A stretch of DNA of 64,000 bases from Siphonodentalium dalli (GCA_032622095.1 CP136062.1:203015959-203079958), one strand, 5' to 3'. Counted from the first letter of the stretch, positions 10,562 to 24,200 are shown. Translations and numbers: made by a program. The notes: generated from the sequence alone by a model not told the origin.

Positions 10562-11371
10562 TCTTCTCTTCTATATATTTTGAGAACTCCTTGTATTCGA
10601 GAGATAGCCCACACCCTCCGGACCTCAATGATATGATCGTGAATGAGTATTGATATACCCCACTAAACTTTGACAAACACCAGTAATGGTGTGTAGATCA
10701 TTTACATATCTCTCCTATATATTTTGATACAATCTATCTAATTTACATATCTCTCTTATATATTTATGTTTGTGTGTGTTGTACTTCATACAAATCTACG
10801 ATTCTCGACCGATCGGGACGAAACTTGGTACGTGTGTGTAGTTTGACCAGGCGGTGGTCGTTGTCGTATTGGCGAGCCCGTGCGACGCCAGTGCAGCGCA
10901 TGCGCAGACGAGATCTCGGAAACGGGTGGAGCTATCGACTTGAAATTTGCTATGTGAATGTATCTTGCGCCGGGTACAAATTTTATCGGGTCGCCGAGCC
11001 CGTGCGACGCCCGTGCAGCGCATGCGCAGACAAGATCTAGGAAACGGGTGGAGCTATCGACTTGAAATTTGCTATGTGAATGTATCTTGCGCCGGGTACA
11101 AATTTTATCGGGTCGCCGAGCCCGTGCGACGCCCGTGCAGCGCATGCGCAGACGAGATCTCGGAAACGGGTGGAGCTATCGACTTGAAATTTGGCATGTG
11201 AATGTATCTTGCGCCGGGTACAAATTTTCATGTGCAGACCAGATCTCGGAAACTGGTGGAGCTACCGGGTACAAATTTTTCTTATTGAAACGCGTGGAGC
11301 TAAAAATTAAAAAAATATATCTAAAAATGTCATGTTTCGGACAAGCCGCCGGTGGCGGGCTAACCTGCTAG
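10562..11371 (+). mobile_element. Helitron unit 4 (810 bp) with 122-bp tandem repeats
   Basis: It starts TCTTCTCTTCTATATATTTTG directly after unit 3 and ends with a perfect CCGCCGGTGGCGG hairpin and CTAG at 11368-11371. The inner part from about 10785 resembles unit 7 rather than units 1-3 (TACGATTCTCGACCGATCGG), so this unit may be a fusion of two subfamilies. Confidence 0.8.
10880..11270 (+). repeat. 122-bp tandem repeat inside Helitron unit 4
   Basis: GGAAACGGGTGGAGCTATCG recurs at 10918, 11040 and 11162 (period 122 bp), with a broken fourth copy near 11250. Each unit also contains CGGGTCGCCGAGCCCGTGCG. The related block in unit 7 has the same motifs with other substitutions. Confidence 0.9.
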
Positions 11372-11408
11372 TCTACTATATATTTTGAGAACTCCGTATA
11401 TATATGTG

Positions 11409-11472
<64 letters not shown>

Positions 11473-12486
11473 GGTACTTCATAGAATCGCAAACGGCTGC
11501 GCGGATCGAGCTCAAATTTCTTATTTAAGGGCAAAAAACCACGGGGATGTGCGATGTGACATTGACCTTGCTATCGGATCGTTTCAAGGTCAAAGGCCAG
11601 AGTATCACGGGATTTTGAAGAAGATTAGTGTATAGGGATACTTTCAATTCAAGGTCAAATCGCGAATTTTCATGGGATTTCGACGAAATTTGATACGTAG
11701 GGTTACTTTTGTCCACTGAGTGTTTCAGACGGGTCAAATCGTGACCCCGATCTGACCTTGACCTTCAAATGTATCAATTTAAGGTCAAATGGGGTAAAAT
11801 TGGATGGATTTCGATGGATACTTTTGTCGGGTACTTTTGTCCAGGCATTGTTTTGGACGGGTCAAATCATGACCCATCTGACCTTCACCTTCAAAATGGA
11901 CAATTCAAGGTCAAATCACGCAACTCAGAGTGGCATATGCCTATTAATTTGCCCGTGTGACGTGACATTGACCTTGAAATCGGGTCATTTCAAGGTCAAA
12001 CGCCAGAGTATCACGGGATTTCGATGAAAATTAGTGTCTAGGGATAATTTCTTATGGGGAGTGTCATAAGCTTATTCATTTGCCCGTGCAACGTGATCTT
12101 GACCTTGAAATCGGGTCAATTCAAGGTCAAATCGCGAATTTTGATGAAATTTCGACGAAATTTGATACCTAGGCTTACTTTTGTCCACTGAGTGTTTTGG
12201 GCGGGTCAAATCGTGACCACGACCTGACCTTGACCTTCAAAATGATCAATTCAAGGTCAAATCGGGTAAAACCGGATGGTTTTCGACGGATACTTTTGTC
12301 CGGGCAGTGTTTTGGACGGGTCAAATCGTGACCCCACCTGACCTTGACCTTCGAAATGGACAATTCAAGGTCAAATCGCGCAATTCGCCGAAAAGCAGAG
12401 GGGAAACAGCCCGAACGAAGTTAATTAACAAATTAAAAATTGCCATGTTTCTGACGAACGCTGCCAATGGCGGGCTAACCTGCTAG
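11372..12486 (+). mobile_element. Helitron unit 5 (1,115 bp) rich in TCAAGGTCA
   Basis: It starts TCTACTATATATTTTGAG directly after unit 4 and ends with hairpin and CTAG at 12483-12486. A pure (TA)n lies at about 11410-11470. The body is a degenerate repeat of about 120-130 bp alternating GACCTTGACCTT and TTCAAGGTCAAATCG motifs. Confidence 0.85.
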
Positions 12487-13560
12487 TCTATTATATATTT
12501 TGGAAGATCTGTGTGTGTGTCTGTCTGTCTGTTCGCGATGGACTCGAAAACGGCAGAGCCGATTTCGATGAAACTTTGTACGTGAGGATACTTTCGGCCG
12601 TGGAGTGGCATGGGCCTATTAATTTGCCCGTGCGTCGTGACCATGACCTTGACATCGGGTCATTTCAAGGTCAAATTCCCGAATATCACGGAATTTCGGT
12701 GAAACTTTGTATCCGGGGGTACTTTCGGACGGGGAGTGGCATAGGCCTATTAATTTGCCTATTAATAAACGGCCGAGTATCACGGGATTTCGATGAAAAT
12801 TGGTGTATAGGAATACTTTCGTATGGTGGGTGTCATAAGCCTATTCGTTTGCCCGTGCGGCCTGACATTGACCTTGAAATCGTGTCAATTCAAGGTCAAA
12901 TCGCGAATTTTCATGGGAATTCGACGAAATTTGATACGTAGGGTTACTTTTGTCCATTGAGTGTTTTGGTCGGGTCAAATCGTGACCCCCGATCTGACCT
13001 TGACCTTCAAATGTATCAATTTAAGGTCAAATCGGGTAAATTGGATGGATTTTGATGGGTACTTTTGTCGGGTACTTTTGTCCGGGCATTGTTTTGGACG
13101 GGTCAAATCGTGACCCATCTGACCTTCACCTTCAAAATGGACAATTCAAGGTCAAATCACGCAATTCGGAGTGGCATAGGCCTATTAATTTGCCCATGCG
13201 ACGTGACCTTGACCTTGATATCGGTCAAATTCAAGGTCAAACGCCCGAGTATCACGGGATTTCGATGAACATTAGTGTCTAGGGATACTTTCGTATGGGG
13301 AGTGTCATAAGCATACTCATTTGCCCGTGCGACGTGATCTTGACCTTGAAATCGGTTCAATTCAAGGTCAAATCGCGACTTTTGATGGGATTTCGACGAA
13401 ATTTGATACCTAGGGTTACTTTTGTCCACTTTTTTTTTGGGCGGGTCAAATCGTGACCCCGACCTGAACTTGACCATCAAAATGATCAATTCAAGGTCAA
13501 ATCGGGTAAAACCGGATGGATTTCGACGGATACTTTTGTCCGGGCAGTGTTTTGGACGGG
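11580..13560. promoter_or_regulatory. Dense cluster of TCAAGGTCA nuclear-receptor half-sites
   Basis: About two dozen exact copies of TCAAGGTCA or its complement TGACCTTGA lie across Helitron units 5 and 6, for example near 11584, 11648, 12120, 12250, 12663, 13147, 13233 and 13362, and a double one near 13204. This is the extended half-site bound by ERR, NR5A and FTZ-F1 class receptors as monomers. The repeat nature of the Helitron explains the number. Whether any receptor binds is unknown. Confidence 0.6.
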
Positions 13561-13588
13561 TCAAATCGTGACCCCAACTGACATTGAC
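12487..13588 (+). mobile_element. Helitron unit 6 (about 1,100 bp), 3' end lost
   Basis: It starts TCTATTATATATTTTGGAAG directly after the CTAG of unit 5, followed by (GT)n and TCTGTCTGTCTGTTCGCGATGG, a 5' end typical of invertebrate Helitrons. The interior is related to unit 5. It has no hairpin or CTAG before unit 7 begins, so its 3' end was lost or replaced. Confidence 0.75.
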
Positions 13589-14245
13589 TCATATATATTT
13601 TTAAGACCTCTGTTTGTCTGTCTGTATGTATGTTTGTTTATCTGTCATTTATACAAATCTACGATTCTCGACCGATCGGGACGAAACTTCGTACGTGTGA
13701 ATAGTTTGACCAGGCGGTGGACGTTGTCGTATTGGCGAGCCCGTGCGGCGCCCACTTCGCGCATGCGCACACGAGATCTCGGAAACGGGTGGAGCTATCG
13801 GCTTGAAATTTGCTATGTGAATGTATCTTGCCCCGGATACGAATTTTATCGGGTCGCCGAGCCCGTGCGACGCCAGCTTCGCGCAGGCGCAGACCAGATC
13901 TAGGAAACCGGTGGAGCTATCGACTTGAAATTTGTTATGTGAAGTATCTTTCTATCGACTTGAAATTTGGTATGTGAATGTATCTTGCCCCGGGTACGAA
14001 TTTTATCGGGTCGCCGAGCCCGTGCGACACCAACTTCGCGCATGCGCAGACGAGATCTCGGAAACGGGTGGAGCTATCGACTTGAAATTTGCTATGTGAA
14101 TGTATCCTGCCCCGGATACGAATTTTATCGGTTCACCGAGCCCGTGCGACGCCACATTCGCAGACCATATCTCGGAAACGGGTAGACCTATCGACTTGAA
14201 ATTTTATTTTTGAATAGCCCGGACAACGTCGGGCTCATTGGCTAG
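13589..14245 (+). mobile_element. Helitron unit 7 (657 bp), different 3' family
   Basis: It starts TCATATATATTTTTAAG then TCTGTTTGTCTGTCTG, and ends with a different hairpin (AGCCCG and CGGGCT arms, 14216-14235) followed by CATTGG and CTAG at 14242-14245. The base after the end is T. The interior shares TACGATTCTCGACCGATCGG and about 120-bp repeats with unit 4. Confidence 0.85.
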
Positions 14246-14445
14246 TTACAATATATAATTGAAGGTACGTACGGCAGCCTCGATTCAATAGTCTGAATTG
14301 CGCAGCAACATATATATTATTACAAAGTAATATAATTATTTATAATGGCTTTGAGTCAGTACTGCTGCAAATTCAATCCATGCCGCATCATGTGGGACCC
14401 CCTCGGGGTCATAGGCATCAGACAGTCTGTTGTTATTACAAACTA
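14246..14445 (-). other. Leader or coding remnant between Helitrons and right satellite arm
   Basis: The minus strand has an open segment containing DAYDPEGVPHDAAWIEFAAV, ending in a stop near 14336, then AT-rich sequence. I do not recognise it. If the Helitrons are set aside, this segment lies directly upstream of the ATG at 8470. Confidence 0.3.
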
Positions 14446-15286
14446 TCCCAGCTGGACATGCGTATGTGAACCAATTTGTGATTTCTAGATGGACTAGTGG
14501 TGGCACAAGAAGAATCCACAAGGATAGCCCCGTCGCTGCTATGGTTATGCCTACGTAGGCCATTTAGTAACGAAAAATGACATTTGTTTCATTATTTTGA
14601 CCACGCGCACGACTTACGCACAATTATTGAACAGCTGGACAGGCGTATGTAAACTAGTTTGTGATTTCAATATTGGCTAATGATGGCACAACAAGAATCC
14701 ATAAAGATAGCTCCCTGGCTGCTGTGGTTATGAATATATCAGGAATTTAAAAAAACGAAAAATGTCCTATTTTAACCCACGCACGACTTATATATACGCC
14801 CAATTATTGAACAGCTGGACAAGTTTGTGTGACCTAGTTTGTGATTTTAGATGGATTAGTGATGGCACAAGAAGAATCCAAAAGGATGGTCCCGTAGACG
14901 CTGTGCATATACATAAATAGGCGATTTAGTAACGATTATTATTATATTTTGAGAATTTAGTAACAAAAAGTGCAATTTGGTGCTCCACGCACGACTTCAG
15001 CCCAATTTTCGAAAAATTGGAAGGAGCTATATCGCCGGTCCCTATCCTAAAGATGCCCGCTGGGTGGCATCGCACGCAAAATGAAAGGATTCCCGGGTGG
15101 CCACCATCGTTCTGGCTACGCAGCCGATTTAGTAACAAAAAGTGCTATTTTGAGTTACATGCAGCCCAATTTTCGAAAACTTGGAAGGGGCTGCATGGTC
15201 GCATGACTTCCCTATAGATGCCCGCTGGGTGGCACCGCACGAAAATACAAGAATTCCCCGGTGGCCCCCATCACTCTGGCTACGCA
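14446..15286 (+). repeat. Decayed satellite monomers, forward orientation
   Basis: About five monomers with increasing similarity to the clean 174-bp unit from left to right. The leftmost (about 14450-14610) is the inverted counterpart of 6600-6740. Those at 15000-15286 already carry the clean landmarks CACGACTTCAGCCCAATTTT and GCAGCCGATTTAGTAACAAAA with substitutions. Confidence 0.85.
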
Positions 15287-18200
15287 GCCGATTTAGTAAC
15301 GAAAAGTGCTATTTTGACACCCCATGCACGACTTCAGCCCAATTTTTGAAAATTTGGAAGGGGGTGCAAGGTCGCGTGACTTTGATATAGTTGCCCCCGA
15401 GGTGGCACCGCACGAAAATACAAGAATTCCCGGGTGGCCACCATGACTCAGGATACGGCAGCCGATTTAGTAACGAAAAGTGCTATTTTGACACCCCATG
15501 CACGACTTCAGCCCAATTTTAGAAAATTTGGAAGGGGGTGCAAGGTCGCGTGACTTTGATATAGTTGCCCCCGGGGTGGCACCGCACGAAAATACAAGAA
15601 TTCCCGGGTGGCCACCATGACTCAGGATACGGCAGCCGATTTAGTAACGAAAAGTGCTATTTTGACACCCCATGCACGACTTCAGCCCAATTTTAGAAAA
15701 TTTGGAAGGGGGTGCAAGGTCGCGTGACTTTGATATAGTTGCCCCCGGGGTGGCACCGCACGAAAATACAAGAATTCCCGGGTGGCCACCATGACTCAGG
15801 ATACGGCAGCCGATTTAGTAACGAAAAGTGCTATTTTGACACCCCATGCACGACTTCAGCCCAATTTTAGAAAATTTGGAAGGGGGTGCAAGGTCGCGTG
15901 ACATTGATATAGTTGCCCCCGGGGTGGCACCGCACGAAAATACAAGAATTTCCGTGTGGCCACCATGACTCAGGATACGGCAGCCGATTTAGTAACGAAA
16001 AGTGCTATTTTGACTCCCCATGCACGACTTCAGCCCAATTTTAGAAAATTTGGAAGGGGGTGCAAGGTCGCGTGACTTTGATATAGTTGCCCCCGGGGTG
16101 GCACCGCACGAAAATACAAGAATTCCCGGGTGGCCACCATGACTCAGGATACGGCAGCCGATTTAGTAACGAAAAGTGCTATTTTGACACCCCATGCACG
16201 ACTTCAGCCCAATTTTAGAAAATTTGGAAGGGGGTGCAAGGTCGCGTGACTTTGATATAGTTGCCCCCGGGGTGGCACCGCACGAAAATACAAGAATTCC
16301 CGGGTGGCCACCATGACTCAGGATACGGCAGCCGATTTAGTAACGAAAAGTGCTATTTTGACACCCCATGCACGACTTCAGCCCAATTTTAGAAAATTTG
16401 GAAGGGCGTGCATGGTCGCGTGACTTTGATATAGTTGCCACCGGGGTGGCACCGCACGAAAATACAAGAATTCCCGAGTGGCCACCATGACTCAGGATAC
16501 GGCAGCCGATTTAGTAACGAAAAGTGCTATTTTGACACCCCATGCACGACTTCAGCCCAATTTTAGAAAATTTGGAAGAGGGTGCAAGGTCGCGTGACTT
16601 TGATATAGTTGCCCCCGGGGTGGCACCGCACGAAAATAAAAGAATTCCCGGGTGGCCACCATGACTCAGGATACGGCAGCCGATTTAGTAACGAAAAGTG
16701 CTATTTTGACACCCCATGCACGACATCAGCCCAATTTTAGAAAATTTGGAAGGGGGTGCAAGGTCGCGTGACTTTGATATAGTTGCCCCCGGGGTGGCAC
16801 CGCACGAAAATACAAGAATTTCCGTGTGGCCACCATGACTCAGGATACGGCAGCCGATTTAGTAACGAAAAGTGCTATTTTGACACCCCATGCACGACTT
16901 CAGCCCAATTTTAGAAACTTTGGAAGGGGGTGCAAGGTCGCGTGACTTTGATATAGTTGCCCCCGGGGTGGCACCGCACGAAAATACAAGAATTTCCGGG
17001 TGGCCACCATGACTCAGGATGCGGCAGCCGATTTAGTAACGAAAAGTGCTATTTTGACACCCCATGCACGACTTCAGCCCAATTTTAGAAAATTTGGAAG
17101 GGGGTGCAAGGTCGCGTGACTTTGATATAGTTGCCCCCGGGGTGGCACCGCACGAAAATACAAGAATTCCCGGGTGGCCACCATGACTCAGGATACGGCA
17201 GCCGATTTAGTAACGAAAAGTGCTATTTTGACACCCCATGCACGACTTCAGCCCAATTTTAGAAAATTTGGAAGGGGGTGCAAGGTCGCGTGACTTTGAT
17301 ATAGTTGCCCCCGGGGTGGCACCGCACGAAAATACAAGAATTTCCGAGTGGCCACCATGACTCAGGATACGGCAGCCGATTTAGTAACGAAAAGTGCTAT
17401 TTTGACACCCCATGCACGACTTCAGCCCAATTTTAGAAAATTTGGAAGGGGGTGCAAGGTCGCGTGACTTTGATATAGTTGCCCCCGGTGTGGCACCGCA
17501 CGAAAATACAAGAATTTCCGGGTGGCCACCATGACTCAGGATACGGCAGCCGATTTAGTAACGAAAAGTGCTATTTTGACACCCCATGCACGACTTCAGC
17601 CCAATTTTAGAAACTTTGGAAGGGGGTGCAAGGTCGCGTGACTTTGATATAGTTGCCCCCGGGGTGGCACCGCACGAAAATATAAGAATTCCCGGGTGGC
17701 CACCATGACTCAGGATACGGCAGCCGATTTAGTAACGAAAAGTGCTATTTTGACACCCCATGCACGACTTCAGCCCAATTTTAGAAAATTTGGAAGGGGG
17801 TGCAAGGTCGCGTGACTTTAATATAGTTGCCCCCGGGGTGGCACCGCACGAAAATACAATAATTCCCGGGTGGCCACCATGACTCAGGATACGGCAGCCG
17901 ATTTAGTAACGAAAAGTGCTATTTTGACACCCCATGCACGACTTCAGCCCAATTTTAGAAAATTTGGAAGGGGGTGCAAGGTCGCGTGACTTTGATATAG
18001 TTGCCCCCGGGGTGGCACCGCACGAAAATACAAGAATTTCCGCGTGGCCACCATGACTCAGGATACGGCAGCCGATTTAGTAACGAAAAGTGCTATTTTG
18101 ACTCCCCATGCACGACTTCAGCCCAATTTTAGAAAATTTGGAAGGGGGTGCAAGGTCGCGTGACTTTGATATAGTTGCCCCCGGGGTGGCACCGCACGAA

Positions 18201-21200
18201 AATACAAGAATTCCCGGGTGGCCACCATGACTCAGGATACGGCAGCCGATTTAGTAACGAAAAGTGCTATTTTGACACCCCATGCACGACTTCAGCCCAA
18301 TTTTAGAAAATTTGGAAGGGGGTGCAAGGTCGTGTGACTTTGATATAGTTGCCCCCGGGGTGGCACCGCACGAAAATACAAGAATTTCCGCGTGGCCACC
18401 ATGACTCAGGATACGGCAGCCGATTTAGTAACGAAAAGTGCTATTTTGACTCCCCATGCACGACTTCAGCCCAATTTTAGAAAATTTGGAAGGGGGTGCA
18501 AGGTCGCGTGACTTTGATATAGTTGCCCCCGGGGTGGCACCGCACGAAAATACAAGAATTCCCGGGTGGCCACCATGACTCAGGATACGGCAGCCGATTT
18601 AGTAACGAAAAGTGCTATTTTGACACCCCATGCACGACTTCAGCCCAATTTTAGAAAATTTGGAAGGGGGTGCAAGGTCGCGTGACTTTGATATAGTTGC
18701 CCCCGGGGTGGCACCGCACGAAAATACAAGAATCCCCGGGTGGCCACCATGACTCAGGATACGGCAGCCGATTTAGTAACGAAAAGTGCTATTTTTAAAC
18801 CCCATGCACGACTTCAGCCCAATTTTAGAAAATTTGGAAGAGGGTGCAAGGTCGCGTGACTTTGATATAGTTGCCCCCGGGGTGGCACCGCACGAAAATA
18901 AAAGAATTCCCGGGTGGCCACCATGACTCAGGATACGGCAGCCGATTTAGTAACGAAAAGTGCTATTTTGACACCCCATGCACGACATCAGCCCAATTTT
19001 AGAAAATTTGGAAGGGGGTGCAAGGTCGCGTGACTTTGATATAGTTGCCCCCGGGGTGGCACCGCACGAAAATACAAGAATTTCCGTGTGGCCACCATGA
19101 CTCAGGATACGGCAGCCGATTTAGTAACGAAAAGTGCTATTTTGACACCCCATGCACGACTTCAGCCCAATTTTAGAAACTTTGGAAGGGGTGCAAGGTC
19201 GCGTGACTTTGATATAGTTGCCCCCGGGGTGGCACCGCACGAAAATACAAGAATTTCCGGGTGGCCACCATGACTCAGGATGCGGCAGCCGATTTAGTAA
19301 CGAAAAGTGCTATTTTGACACCCCATGCACGACTTCAGCCCAATTTTAGAAAATTTGGAAGGGGGTGCAAGGTCGCGTGACTTTGATATAGTTGCCCCCG
19401 GGGTGGCACCGCACGAAAATACAAGAATTCCCGGGTGGCCATCATGACTCAGGATACGGCAGCCGATTTAGTAACGAAAAGTGCTATTTTGACACCCCAT
19501 GCACGACTTCAGCCCAATTTTAGAAAATTTGGAAGGGGGTGCAAGGTCGCGTGACTTTGATATAGTTGCCCCCGGTGCGGCACCGCACGAAAATACAAGA
19601 ATTTCCGGGTGGCCACCATGACTCAGGATACGGCAGCCGATTTAGTAACGAAAAGTGCTATTTTGACACCCCATGCACGACTTCAGCCCAATTTTAGAAA
19701 CTTTGGAAGGGGGTTCAAGGTCGCGTGACTTTGATATAGTTGCCCCCGGGGTGGCACCGCACGAAAATACAAGAATTCCCGGGTGGCCACCATGACTCAG
19801 GATGCGGCAGCCGATTTAGTAACGAAAAGTGCTATTTTGACACCCCATGCACGACTTCAGCCCAATTTTAGAAAATTTGGAAGGGGGTGCAAGGTCGCGT
19901 GACTTTGATATAGTTGCCCCCGGGGTGGCACCGCACGAAAATACAAGAATTCCCGGGTGGCCACCATGACTCAGGATACGGCAGCCGATTTAGTAACGAA
20001 AAGTGCTATTTTGACACCCCATGCACGACTTCAGCCCAATTTTAGAAAATTTGGAAGGGGGTGCAAGGTCGCGTGACTTTGATATAGTTGCCCCCGGGGT
20101 GGCACCGCACGAAAATACAAGAATTTCCGGGTGGCCACCATGATTCAGGATACGGCAGCCGATTTAGTAACGAAAAGTGCTATTTTGACACCCCATGCAC
20201 GACTTCAGCCCAATTTTAGAAAATTTGGAAGGGGGTGCAAGGTCGCGTGACTTTGATATAGTTGCCCCCGGGGTGGCACCGCACGAAAATACAAGAATTC
20301 CCGGGTGGCCACCATGACTCAGGATACGGCAGCCGATTTAGTAACGAAAAGTGCTATTTTGACACCCCATGCACGACTTCAGCCCAATTTTAGAAAATTT
20401 GGAAGGGGGTGCAAGGTCGCGTGACTTTAATATAGTTGCCCCCGGGGTGGCACCGCACGAAAATACAATAATTCCCGGGTGGCCACCATGACTCAGGATA
20501 CGGCAGCCGATTTAGTAACGAAAAGTGCTATTTTGACACCCCATGCACGACTTCAGCCCAATTTTAGAAAATTTGGAAGGGGGTGCAAGGTCGCGTGACT
20601 TTGATATAGTTGCCCCCGGGGTGGCACCGCACGAAAATACAAGAATTTCCGTGTGGCCACCATGACTCAGGATACGGCAGCCGATTTAGTAACGAAAAGT
20701 GCTATTTTGACACCCCATGCACGACTTCAGCCCAATTTTAGAAACTTTGGAAGGGGGTGCAAGGTCGCGTGACTTTGATATAGTTGCCCCCGGGGTGGCA
20801 CCGCACGAAAATACAAGAATTTCCGGGTGGCCACCATGACTCAGGATGCGGCAGCCGATTTAGTAACGAAAAGTGCTATTTTGACACCCCATGCACGACT
20901 TCAGCCCAATTTTAGAAAATTTGGAAGGGGGTGCAAGGTCGCGTGACTTTGATATAGTTGCCCCCGGGGTGGCACCGCACGAAAATACAAGAATTCCCGG
21001 GTGGCCATCATGACTCAGGATACGGCAGCCGATTTAGTAACGAAAAGTGCTATTTTGACACCCCATGCACGACTTCAGCCCAATTTTAGAAAATTTGGAA
21101 GGGGGTGCAAGGTCGCGTGACTTTGATATAGTTGCCCCCGGTGTGGCACCGCACGAAAATACAAGAATTTCCGGGTGGCCACCATGACTCAGGATACGGC

Positions 21201-24200
21201 AGCCGATTTAGTAACGAAAAGTGCTATTTTGACACCCCATGCACGACTTCAGCCCAATTTTAGAAACTTTGGAAGGGGGTTCAAGGTCGCGTGACTTTGA
21301 TATAGTTGCCCCCGGGGTGGCACCGCACGAAAATACAAGAATTCCCGGGTGGCCACCATGACTCAGGATGCGGCAGCCGATTTAGTAACGAAAAGTGCTA
21401 TTTTGACACCCCATGCACGACTTCAGCCCAATTTTAGAAAATTTGGAAGGGGGTGCAAGGTCGCGTGACTTTGATATAGTTGCCCCCGGGGTGGCACCGC
21501 ACGAAAATACAAGAATTCCCGGGTGGCCACCATGACTCAGGATACGGCAGCCGATTACGAAAAGTGCTATTTTGACACCCCATGCACGACTTCAGCCCAA
21601 TTTTAGAAAATTTGGAAGGGGGTGCAAGGTCGCGTGACTTTGATATAGTTGCCCCCGGGGTGGCACCGCACGAAAATACAAGAATTTCCGAGTGGCCACC
21701 ATGACTCAGGATACGGCAGCCGATTTAGTAACGAAAAGTGCTATTTTGACACCCCATGCACGACTTCAGCCCAATTTTAGAAAATTTGGAAGGGGGTGCA
21801 AGGTCGCGTGACTTTGATATAGTTGCCCCCGGTGTGGCACCGCACGAAAATACAAGAATTTCCGGGTGGCCACCATGACTCAGGATACGGCAGCCGATTT
21901 AGTAACGAAAAGTGCTATTTTGACACCCCATGCACGACTTCAGCCCAATTTTAGAAACTTTGGAAGGGGGTGCAAGGTCGCGTGACTTTGATATAGTTGC
22001 CCCCGGGGTGGCACCGCACGAAAATATAAGAATTCCCGGGTGGCCACCATGACTCAGGATACGGCAGCCGATTTAGTAACGAAAAGTGCTATTTTGACAC
22101 CCCATGCACGACTTCAGCCCAATTTTAGAAAATTTGGAAGGGGGTGCAAGGTCGCGTGACTTTAATATAGTTGCCCCCGGGGTGGCACCGCACGAAAATA
22201 CAATAATTCCCGGGTGGCCACCATGACTCAGGATACGGCAGCCGATTTAGTAACGAAAAGTGCTATTTTGACACCCCATGCACGACTTCAGCCCAATTTT
22301 AGAAAATTTGGAAGGGGGTGCAAGGTCGCGTGACTTTGATATAGTTGCCCCCGGGGTGGCACCGCACGAAAATACAAGAATTTCCGCGTGGCCACCATGA
22401 CTCAGGATACGGCAGCCGATTTAGTAACGAAAAGTGCTATTTTGACTCCCCATGCACGACTTCAGCCCAATTTTAGAAAATTTGGAAGGGGGTGCAAGGT
22501 CGCGTGACTTTGATATAGTTGCCCCCGGGGTGGCACCGCACGAAAATACAAGAATTCCCGGGTGGCCACCATGACTCAGGATACGGCAGCCGATTTAGTA
22601 ACGAAAAGTGCTATTTTGACACCCCATGCACGACTTCAGCCCAATTTTAGAAAATTTGGAAGGGGGTGCAAGGTCGTGTGACTTTGATATAGTTGCCCCC
22701 GGGGTGGCACCGCACGAAAATACAAGAATTTCCGCGTGGCCACCATGACTCAGGATACGGCAGCCGATTTAGTAACGAAAAGTGCTATTTTGACTCCCCA
22801 TGCACGACTTCAGCCCAATTTTAGAAAATTTGGAAGGGGGTGCAAGGTCGCGTGACTTTGATATAGTTGCCCCCGGGGTGGCACCGCACGAAAATACAAG
22901 AATTCCCGGGTGGCCACCATGACTCAGGATACGGCAGCCGATTTAGTAACGAAAAGTGCTATTTTGACACCCCATGCACGACTTCAGCCCAATTTTAGAA
23001 AATTTGGAAGGGGGTGCAAGGTCGCGTGACTTTGATATAGTTGCCCCCCGGGGTGGCACCGCACGAAAATACAAGAATTCCCGGGTGGCCACCATGACTC
23101 AGGATACGGCAGCCGATTTAGTAACGAAAAGTGCTATTTTTAAACCCCATGCACGACTTCAGCCCAATTTTAGAAAATTTGGAAGAGGGTGCAAGGTCGC
23201 GTGACTTTGATATAGTTGCCCCCGGGGTGGCACCGCACGAAAATAAAAGAATTCCCGGGTGGCCACCATGACTCAGGATACGGCAGCCGATTTAGTAACG
23301 AAAAGTGCTATTTTGACACCCCATGCACGACTTCAGCCCAATTTTAGAAACTTTGGAAGGGGGGTGCAAGGTCGCGTGACTTTGATATAGTTGCCCCCGG
23401 GGTGGCACCGCACGAAAATATAAGAATTCCCGGGTGGCCACCATGACTCAGGATACGGCAGCCGATTTAGTAACGAAAAGTGCTATTTTGACACCCCATG
23501 CACGACTTCAGCCCAATTTTAGAAAATTTGGAAGGGGGGTGCAAGGTCGCGTGACTTTAATATAGTTGCCCCCGGGGTGGCACCGCACGAAAATACAATA
23601 ATTCCCGGGTGGCCACCATGACTCAGGATACGGCAGCCGATTTAGTAACGAAAAGTGCTATTTTGACTCCCCATGCACGACTTCAGCCCAATTTTAGAAA
23701 ATTTGGAAGGGGGTGCAAGGTCGCGTGACTTTGATATAGTTGCCCCCGGGGTGGCACCGCACGAAAATACAAGAATTCCCGGGTGGCCACCATGACTCAG
23801 GATACGGCAGCCGATTTAGTAACGAAAAGTGCTATTTTGACACCCCATGCACGACTTCAGCCCAATTTTAGAAAATTTGGAAGGGGGTGCAAGGTCGTGT
23901 GACTTTGATATAGTTGCCCCCGGGGTGGCACCGCACGAAAATACAAGAATTTCCGCGTGGCCACCATGACTCAGGATACGGCAGCCGATTTAGTAACGAA
24001 AAGTGCTATTTTGACTCCCCATGCACGACTTCAGCCCAATTTTAGAAAATTTGGAAGGGGGTGCAAGGTCGCGTGACTTTGATATAGTTGCCCCCGGGGT
24101 GGCACCGCACGAAAATACAAGAATTCCCGGGTGGCCACCATGACTCAGGATACGGCAGCCGATTTAGTAACGAAAAGTGCTATTTTGACACCCCATGCAC

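Noticed and set aside
10774-11371. Overlapping ORFs with repeated RRARATPVQRMRR-like text on both strands
   Set aside because: They lie in the 122-bp tandem repeats of a Helitron. Both strands are open because of the repeat period and composition.
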